Below are positions 22,999 to 29,162 of a stretch of 29,162 nucleotides of DNA, in pieces. Location of the stretch: the IMG/VR virus record IMGVR_UViG_3300027824_000087, positions 1-29,162 of that record; one strand, 5' to 3'. A program made the translations under genes and the position numbers. The DNA comes from a virus. Position 1 is the first letter of the stretch, and the number at the start of each line of letters is the position of its first letter. A model generated the notes under the pieces. The model saw only the letters and a list, made by a program, of their open reading frames with translations. It ran no database searches and was not told where the DNA came from.

Positions 22999-23481
22999 AT
23001 GGCCTGGTCCACGTCCTACGTCGTCCCCTCCACCCTGGTCTCCGGGCTGGAAGCCAACGCGAACCGCATCAACCTGGACCTGTCCTCCGTAAACAACTCC
23101 AGCCTCTACCTGGCGTTGTTCGACAACACGGTCACCCCCAACGTCGACACCGACCCGCAGTCCTACAACGTCGCCCCGTGGAACACCGGGGAATCCACCG
23201 GCACCAACTGGAGTGCGGGCGGGGTCGCGCTGAACATGTCCGGCGCCGGGCTCGCCCACCTCACGGGGGGGAACCTGGTGTTCACCGCCGGGAATGTCTC
23301 GGTTGCGAACACCACCCTGTCTGACGCCATCTACGGGTGCCTGATCTACGCGTCAGGCCTGTCCCCGAAAGCCGCTGTGTGCGCCGTCTGGTTCGGCGGC
23401 TCCGGGTACACCACCAGCGGCGGCCCTTTCGGCATCACCTGGCCGGCATCCGGCGTCTGGACGATCGCGCTCGTCCCGTAA
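22999..23481 (+). CDS. Beta-rich structural protein, 160 residues
   Basis: The ATG at 22999 has AAGGAG upstream at about 22979-22984. The product starts MAWSTSYVVPSTLVSGLEAN and has LYLALFDNTVTPNVDTDPQS, GGVALNMSGAGLAHLTGGN and TTSGGPFGITWPASGVWTIAL, which read as an all-beta fold. Similar proteins with a short LYLALFD segment are seen among phage structural proteins of unknown role. There is no signal peptide. It is probably a virion component next to the adhesin genes. Confidence 0.55.
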   Translation: MAWSTSYVVPSTLVSGLEANANRINLDLSSVNNSSLYLALFDNTVTPNVDTDPQSYNVAPWNTGESTGTNWSAGGVALNMSGAGLAHLTGGNLVFTAGNVSVANTTLSDAIYGCLIYASGLSPKAAVCAVWFGGSGYTTSGGPFGITWPASGVWTIALVP

Positions 23482-23490
23482 AGGAGGGGC

Positions 23491-24648
23491 ATGCCAGTCT
23501 CGGCGCGCACGCCCCTCCCCTCACGGGGGCGTATCACCGAAAGCAGGAGCACCTACTCCACTGGTCCCGGCGCGAACATCCACCCTGCCACGATCGGCGG
23601 GGCGTTCACCCCGATGGTCGCCTACTTCCCCTCCCTGGTGGTGGAAACCCAGAACGGCGGCCGCATCAGCCAAGCCGGGTACGTCGGGTCCGGTGCCACG
23701 GTCGCCGCTGACGGATGGTACGTCTACAACGGGTCCACAACGGGAATCTCCGGGACATGGGCGCAGCTACCCTGGTCGGAAGACCAGAAACTGGACATCT
23801 GGTCCGGGGGATTCCGGAAGTTCTCCCTCGGGACGTGTGAACCACTCCCAGGGTACGAGAACCAGTTCGCCAACGACCCGCCGCCTGTGCCTTCCGCCCC
23901 GTCTCCCGGGGTAAGTTTCGTCGCCTACTACAACAACGACTTCGAAGCGGGACTCGTCGGACCATCCCAGTCCGCACTGCGCAACAGCAGCAACTGGGTG
24001 TCCACTCAGTACCAGCCCGCGCCTGGCATCCCGGTGGGCCTTGAAGGGGCAGTGAAATGCTACCCCGCGAATCAGGTGACATTCCCGTACCCGAATGGAC
24101 CCGCGATCTCCGCGTTCCAGAGCATCCAGGCGTACGCGAACGTGGTGAACCCCGCGACCCAGGTGAACCCCCAGGTTATCTACGAGGCAGCCTGGGACTG
24201 CTACGGGTTCGCCCACTGGGACAGGGGCACCCCGGCAGCCCCGCTGATCTCCCTGGAAGTCATGTTCTGGACGTACAACCACAATCAGTCCCCGAACATC
24301 GGCCCGCTGGTAGAAACGAGCGTGGACCTGCAAGACGGCAGAGGTCCCGTCTGGAACCTGTACATGACCGCGGACACCGCCGCGACCGGCGGAGTCAACG
24401 ACAAGTACTCCTACTTCATCTGGTACCTGCAGGATCAGCACCAGGTCAGCTCCGGGTACGTGGGATGGGTGAACATCCTTTACGGGATCCGGTACGTCTC
24501 CCAGTATTACGTGAAGACCACCGGGGGAGCCCCAGCTAACCCGCTGAACGTCCCCATGTACCAGATCACCCGCGGCTGGGAAGTCTGCTCCACGCAGTAC
24601 AGCCCCCTGGATTTCAGAATGAACGACTACAAGATCCTGATGACCTGA
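23491..24648 (+). CDS. GH12-like glycoside hydrolase with an N-terminal Pro/Arg repeat
   Basis: A 385-residue product with a strong ribosome-binding site (AAGGAGGGG, 23481-23489). It starts with MPVSARTPLPSRGRIT, one copy of the repeat of the giant protein. Residues about 145-385 look like a GH12 (endoglucanase/xyloglucanase) beta-jelly-roll. LEVMFWTY contains E256, the position of the family nucleophile in E-x-M-x-W. GWEVCST contains E364, the position of the acid/base Glu near the end. VWNLYM and the closing MNDYKILM also fit. In a phage it would be a tail depolymerase for a beta-glucan. The call is from motifs and order only, so the activity needs testing. The next gene overlaps its stop by one base. 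Confidence 0.65.
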   Translation: MPVSARTPLPSRGRITESRSTYSTGPGANIHPATIGGAFTPMVAYFPSLVVETQNGGRISQAGYVGSGATVAADGWYVYNGSTTGISGTWAQLPWSEDQKLDIWSGGFRKFSLGTCEPLPGYENQFANDPPPVPSAPSPGVSFVAYYNNDFEAGLVGPSQSALRNSSNWVSTQYQPAPGIPVGLEGAVKCYPANQVTFPYPNGPAISAFQSIQAYANVVNPATQVNPQVIYEAAWDCYGFAHWDRGTPAAPLISLEVMFWTYNHNQSPNIGPLVETSVDLQDGRGPVWNLYMTADTAATGGVNDKYSYFIWYLQDQHQVSSGYVGWVNILYGIRYVSQYYVKTTGGAPANPLNVPMYQITRGWEVCSTQYSPLDFRMNDYKILMT

Positions 24649-25868
24649 TGGCCGGGGCGACGGTTTCCCCGCTGGCCCGCTTCCCCCTGTTCACCAGCAT
24701 GGGCTTCCCGTCGATCCTCGCTGGCGGGATGTACCTCGGCACCCAGCCCACCTACCTGACGTACATGCCCTACCCGGACGGTCAGGGCGACGTCATCTGG
24801 CAGGGCAACCAGTTCGGGATGACCGCCCCCGCCGGGGCGAACGTCACCCTCATCCAGGTGAACATCACCCACCGGGTAAGCAACACCGCCGCATACCCGT
24901 CGGTGACCGCCCAGCTGTACGCGGGCGGTCTTGCGATAGGAAACGCGCAAAACCTCACCCCGAGCATCAACCTGATCACCGAGACGGTCACCTACACCGG
25001 GGGCATCCCCCCGGCGAACCTGTCCAGCCTCGCCGTGCAGGTGAAATTCCACTCCGCCGCGATGGGCCTCGCGTACGTCCACCAGGCCTATGCGACCGCG
25101 AACTACTCCTTCGCGAACTCCGTCGGAATCATCACCGTCACAGGCACCACGACAGTCGCTGACCCGCAACTCACCGTGCATTACCCGGCCGCCCGGATGA
25201 TCGCGGCGGGACCGGCGGTGCTGAGCCTGTCCCCGTCCTTCGGGCAGCCCACCACCGCCGGCTCCCTCCTCGTCGCGTACACGTTCAGCAACAGCGGCAG
25301 TGCCACGTTCGACACCACCTGCAACGACCCGAAATGGACTCTCATCGGGACTTCCGGCGGAGCGTTCGGGTGGCGCGGGATGTGGTACAAGAACAACTGC
25401 TTCGCCCATGAGGTCGCACCGATCTTCACCTCCACGGCGACGTTCCCCCAGTCGCAGCTGGCGGAATTCGCCAACGCGCGGGGACTCGACCAGTACGGGA
25501 CAGTCACCAGCCCCAGCCAGTCGAACTTCACCCTCACCGCGAACGCCCCCGACACGTTCTCCGGCGACCTGATCGTCGCCTGCCTGATCTGGGCCGGCGC
25601 GAACATGACCCCCGCCACCATCGGGGTAACCGGGGTGGACTCCGGCGGCAACGGATGCGGCGGCGGAGTTATCACCAACGCCACCACCACCGGGCAGCTC
25701 CCCTCCGCGATCTTCTGGGGGCAGGCCAGCCCCCCCGCAGGTCCCGGGGTGGACACCATCAACGGGACGCTGAACATCTTCGACGCCGGGGGCGGGGTCG
25801 TCGCGTCGTTCTTCGCCGTCCAGAACATCCCCCCGGTCGTTTACGCGGCATCCATGTCATCCATGTAG
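24648..25868 (+). CDS. Two-domain beta-rich surface protein
   Basis: A 406-residue product, coupled by a one-base overlap with the GH12-like gene. Residues about 1-180 form one beta domain (ANVTLIQVNITHRVSNTA, TAQLYAGGLAIGNAQ, SSLAVQVKFHSAAMG). Residues about 185-400 form a second, with TTAGSLLVAYTFSNSGSA, KWTLIGTSGG, SGDLIVACLIWAGANM and VVASFFAVQNIP. The second has the order of motifs of the beta modules at 13751 and 16647, but is more divergent. There are five Cys, some possibly paired. It is likely an adhesin or fibre part. It is the last gene before the portal. Confidence 0.6.
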   Translation: MAGATVSPLARFPLFTSMGFPSILAGGMYLGTQPTYLTYMPYPDGQGDVIWQGNQFGMTAPAGANVTLIQVNITHRVSNTAAYPSVTAQLYAGGLAIGNAQNLTPSINLITETVTYTGGIPPANLSSLAVQVKFHSAAMGLAYVHQAYATANYSFANSVGIITVTGTTTVADPQLTVHYPAARMIAAGPAVLSLSPSFGQPTTAGSLLVAYTFSNSGSATFDTTCNDPKWTLIGTSGGAFGWRGMWYKNNCFAHEVAPIFTSTATFPQSQLAEFANARGLDQYGTVTSPSQSNFTLTANAPDTFSGDLIVACLIWAGANMTPATIGVTGVDSGGNGCGGGVITNATTTGQLPSAIFWGQASPPAGPGVDTINGTLNIFDAGGGVVASFFAVQNIPPVVYAASMSSM

Positions 25869-25877
25869 GGGGGTGCC

Positions 25878-28800
25878 GTGAGCCGCACCTCCGGCGTCCT
25901 CGCCGCGATGAAAGCAGTTCCGGGAGGAGCGCGCTACACTCCTGCGCCGCAGTCGGGTGGCTGGGGATCGCTGAATTCGGTTGCGGCCAACGCTCAATAC
26001 GGCAACGCAGGGCAGGCCTCCTACGGGCCCTTCCTGCCGAGGCCGAGCAGGACCTTCACTAACGGCGCGTTCGGCCCCATGTCGCCGATCCAGCCGGTGC
26101 CCGTGGACGAACCCGCAGTCCCGGGCGGGTTCCCCGACCCGAGGCTCTGGCAGTACTCCGTCGGCTGGAACCTCCCGACCCAGCCCGGCAGCGAAGGCCT
26201 CAAACTCGCAAGCTTCTCGCAGCTCTACACCCTGGCCAACAAGTACTCCGTCGCCCGGCAGTGCATCGAACTCCGCAAAGAAGAAATCCGCGGCCTCGAA
26301 TGGTCGATCGAGATGACCACCCAGGCGGCCATGGCGTACCAGAACGACCACAAGGCCATGCGGGACTTCGGCGAACGCGCCGCGAAAGCGACAAAGTTTT
26401 TCAAGCACCCCGACCCGGACTTCTTTTCGTTCGGCCTGTTCCTCGACGCCCTGCTCGAGGAAATCTTCGTCTACGACGCCCTGTCGCTGATCTTCCGGCC
26501 CAAATACGGCAAGGGGCTCGGCCGGGGGCTCCTGGGCAGTGACCTGGACTCGCTGAACCTGATTTCAGGTCCGACGATCCGGCCGCTGCTGAACATGCAC
26601 GGCGGCAAGCCCCGCCCCCCCGCACCGGCCTACCAGCAGTTCCTGTACGGCGTCCCCCGCAGCGACTACCAGACCGTCCTCTCCGGCGCCGACATCGATG
26701 ACTACGGCCTCACGGGCGCTGAGGTCAACGACTTCCGCGCCGACGTCATGCTGTACGCCCCGCTGATTTCCCGCCGCGAAAGCCCTTACGGGTTCCCCCC
26801 CGTAGAAAGGGCCCTCCTGCCCATCATCTCCGGCTTGCAGAAGCAGGAATTCCAGCTCTCCTACTTCACTGAGGGCACCGTTCCGAGCGTCTACATCTCG
26901 CCCGGCGACCCCAACATGACGCCGACGCAGGTCAAGGAACTCCAGGACGCACTGAACGGCATCGCGGGCGACCCGGCCTACCACCTGCGGGTCATCGTCC
27001 TGCCGCCCGGCAGCAAGGTCGAGCCGCAGCGGCCGGTGGACCTGTCAGACTCCTTCGACACCCTCGTCCAGACCCAGGTGTGCATGGCGTTCGACGTCAT
27101 GCCCGATGAGCTGGGCATCCTCCCGAACGTCGGCAGCGCCGGCGCTGGCGGGTCATCGAACGCGTCAGCGCTGCGGTTCGCCGCCTCCGAATCCCGTGAC
27201 CCGAAAGGCCGCAAGTCCACCCGCCCCCTGCTGATGTTCCTGTGCGACATCTTCAACTACGTCTTGCAGGACATCTGCGGCCAGCAGGACATGCGTTTCC
27301 AGTTCGAGGGCCTGCAAGCCGAGGATGACAAGCAGTCGCTCGTCGAACGCGGCGTCCAGGGCATCCAGAACGGCCTGTACTCCATCGACGAGGTGCGCGG
27401 CTGGCTGGACCTGCCCCCGTGGGGTCTGCCGGAGACGAGCGAGCCGGTCGTGTTCACGGCGCAGGGGCCGGTGCCGTTCTCGATGGCCCCGGACCTCATC
27501 CGCGCCGCCATCACCGGGAACCAGCCGCCATCCGGCCAGGGAACCAACTCCGGGCAGCGCACCCCGTCATCCCGGTCGCGGACGAACCAGCCGAGCGTCC
27601 GCCGCGGTGGTGCCACGAAGCCGAACGGGAGTCATCCCGCGCCGGTCGCCGACCACCGGGAAGCTCCCCTCACGCCAGGCCACTCCGCCGCAGCCGGGGC
27701 GATCCAGTCACCCACCCCGCGCACCGGGGGCACGACCTCACGCTCATCCGTCGCCGGGAGCCGCAAGAAAGCGGTCGAGTCCGAGCTCGGCGCGCTGAAG
27801 CGGCACCTGCGGAAAGGCCGGCTGATCTCCACGTGGGTAGCCGAGCACATCCCGGAACGGGCCCTGGGGATGATCGCGGAGGACGTCGCCAAGGGCGTCC
27901 TGCTGGACGTCGCCGTCGAACGCGCCGAGGACATCTGCCTCGCGGCCCCTGACGACGGGGACGCTCCCGTATGGGCCGGGAAAGAGGTCCAGGGAGAGGT
28001 ACAGGAGCCTCACGTCTTTAAGAACGCGCACTGGCCCGGCTGGGAACGGGACCTCGGTCTCGTCGGCGCTTACAAGAACCTCATCGGGCAGGCTTTCCAT
28101 GACGCCGAGACTAGAGGCTCCGAACTCCGCAAGAAAGCCGCCACGGGGGGCATGTTCGTCAGTTCGGGCACCCTGCGGGGCCTGATCGGCGACGAGGTAC
28201 GGGACGTCTTCTCCGGCGTCCTGGAACCCCTGTGGACCGAAGCGTGGAACCTGGGGTACGCATCAGCCAAGTCCCTCGTCACCGGGGAGCCCGCCGACTT
28301 CACCGCCAAGCATGACGGGGAGGCGCTGCGGGGGTTCCTCGGCACCGAGGGAGAGCACTGGCTCGACCAGATCGCCCGCACCGGCCTGGGGAACAACTCG
28401 GCGCGGTCGGAGCTCATCGCCCGCACCGAGGTAGCCAGGGCGATCAACTCGGCGGCGATCCAGTGCTACCGGGACCATGGGGTCACCCACAAGCACCTGC
28501 TGACCGCACCCGATGCGTGCGACCTGTGCAAGGACGCGGCGGAGGACGGGATGATCCCCCTCGACGCGCCGTTCTCCAGCGGAGGCGTGCTGGGCCTCAG
28601 CCATCCAGGTGACCGCTGCTGCCCTGCTCCCAGCAGCGTCCACGTGGAACCTCCGCTAGCGGACCTCGGCAAGTCGGCGGTGGAGGACGAGAACCGGGTT
28701 GCGTGGCTGCTGATCCGCGCCCGCGACCAGGACGGCAAATGGCGTTACCTGCTCCAGCAGCGCCCGGATGGCCAGTGGGGGATGCCCGGCGGCACCTGCC

Positions 28801-29162
28801 ACATCGGCGAAGACGGATGGATGGCGGCGGTCCGTGAGACCACCGAGGAGATCGGCGACCTCCCCCGCCTGTCCGTCACGGCGACGCTGAATCATGTGGA
28901 CCCGGACGGCAAGCAGGTTTACCTGTACCTGTGCGAAGCCGAGATGTTCGACCCGAAGCTCAACGGGGCCACCCCGGAGGAAACGAAGGGCGTCGCGTGG
29001 TTCCGCCGGAAGGAAATCGGCGGCCTCAACCTCGTGGACAAGTTCCGCGATGACTGGGATCACACCATCGCCGACTGCCTCGACGGCCTCAAGAACGGCA
29101 CCGTCAAGAGCCTCCAGCGGATGGTGAACGAGAACGGGGAAGTCCTCGAGCTCACCCCGGCG
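25878..29162 (+). CDS. Portal protein fused to MuF-like and Nudix domains, 3' end beyond the window
   Basis: An open frame of at least 1095 codons from a GTG preceded by a G-run; no stop before the window end. Residues about 95-545 are a portal protein, the ring through which DNA enters the head: YSVARQCIELRKEEIRGLEW near 120, an ESPYGFPPVERAL segment near 300, and FTEGTVPSVYIS near 330. About 550-630 is a low-complexity Ser/Pro/Arg linker. About 633-920 is a MuF-like minor head region: SELIARTEVARAINSAA, then CDLC near 881 and HPGDRCCPAP. About 935-1075 is a Nudix hydrolase with a complete Nudix box at 972-994 (G-x5-E-x7-R-E-x2-E-E-x-G). Nudix enzymes cleave nucleoside diphosphate derivatives. 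Portal and MuF are often adjacent or fused; the Nudix part is unusual. Confidence 0.88.
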   Translation, partial: MSRTSGVLAAMKAVPGGARYTPAPQSGGWGSLNSVAANAQYGNAGQASYGPFLPRPSRTFTNGAFGPMSPIQPVPVDEPAVPGGFPDPRLWQYSVGWNLPTQPGSEGLKLASFSQLYTLANKYSVARQCIELRKEEIRGLEWSIEMTTQAAMAYQNDHKAMRDFGERAAKATKFFKHPDPDFFSFGLFLDALLEEIFVYDALSLIFRPKYGKGLGRGLLGSDLDSLNLISGPTIRPLLNMHGGKPRPPAPAYQQFLYGVPRSDYQTVLSGADIDDYGLTGAEVNDFRADVMLYAPLISRRESPYGFPPVERALLPIISGLQKQEFQLSYFTEGTVPSVYISPGDPNMTPTQVKELQDALNGIAGDPAYHLRVIVLPPGSKVEPQRPVDLSDSFDTLVQTQVCMAFDVMPDELGILPNVGSAGAGGSSNASALRFAASESRDPKGRKSTRPLLMFLCDIFNYVLQDICGQQDMRFQFEGLQAEDDKQSLVERGVQGIQNGLYSIDEVRGWLDLPPWGLPETSEPVVFTAQGPVPFSMAPDLIRAAITGNQPPSGQGTNSGQRTPSSRSRTNQPSVRRGGATKPNGSHPAPVADHREAPLTPGHSAAAGAIQSPTPRTGGTTSRSSVAGSRKKAVESELGALKRHLRKGRLISTWVAEHIPERALGMIAEDVAKGVLLDVAVERAEDICLAAPDDGDAPVWAGKEVQGEVQEPHVFKNAHWPGWERDLGLVGAYKNLIGQAFHDAETRGSELRKKAATGGMFVSSGTLRGLIGDEVRDVFSGVLEPLWTEAWNLGYASAKSLVTGEPADFTAKHDGEALRGFLGTEGEHWLDQIARTGLGNNSARSELIARTEVARAINSAAIQCYRDHGVTHKHLLTAPDACDLCKDAAEDGMIPLDAPFSSGGVLGLSHPGDRCCPAPSSVHVEPPLADLGKSAVEDENRVAWLLIRARDQDGKWRYLLQQRPDGQWGMPGGTCHIGEDGWMAAVRETTEEIGDLPRLSVTATLNHVDPDGKQVYLYLCEAEMFDPKLNGATPEETKGVAWFRRKEIGGLNLVDKFRDDWDHTIADCLDGLKNGTVKSLQRMVNENGEVLELTPA

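Overview
The window is part of a tailed-phage genome (or prophage) of a high-G+C actinobacterium. Signs of this are the strongly G/C-biased third codon positions, the frequent GTG and TTG starts, four-base stop/start overlaps (ATGA, GTGA, TTGA), and several promoters placed 6-8 bases before a start codon, as in leaderless actinobacterial genes. The phage identity rests on a complete large terminase subunit (3665-5458) and an open portal gene at the right edge (25878-29162). I see no integrase, attachment site, tRNA, CRISPR array or insertion sequence, so lytic phage and prophage cannot be told apart here.

Layout. A divergent promoter region (62-149) separates a leftward gene cut by the window edge from a rightward block. 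Positions 150-3133 hold small regulatory-looking and zinc-ribbon proteins and an exported HNH-nuclease-like lipoprotein. Positions 3181-6443 hold the terminase, flanked by two small winged-HTH (excisionase-type) genes and several short unknown genes. Positions 6444-13073 are a carbohydrate cassette: GT4 glycosyltransferase, CmoB/DUF1698-like methyltransferase, a methyltransferase-GT2 fusion, NAD-dependent sugar epimerase/dehydratase, sugar C-methyltransferase, sugar cupin, two tiny ORFs and a second GT2-like transferase. Positions 13148-25868 are surface and adhesin genes: repeated beta-sandwich modules, an apiosidase-like (DUF4038) hydrolase, a GH12-like hydrolase and a 1856-residue protein built of about 27 Pro/Arg repeats alternating with beta-sandwich modules. 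Positions 25878-29162 encode a portal-MuF-Nudix fusion that runs off the window.

How the parts may fit together. The terminase and portal would package DNA into the head. The genes between them look like one late block that builds and decorates surface structures: adhesins with polysaccharide-cleaving enzymes, next to enzymes that could make and attach an unusual C-methylated sugar. The most novel-looking elements are the Pro/Arg repeat fibre with its repeat seeded into two neighbouring proteins, the portal-MuF-Nudix fusion, and the placing of about 20 kb of glycan and adhesin genes between terminase and portal. That the glycan cassette acts on the virion, rather than on the host surface, is inference.
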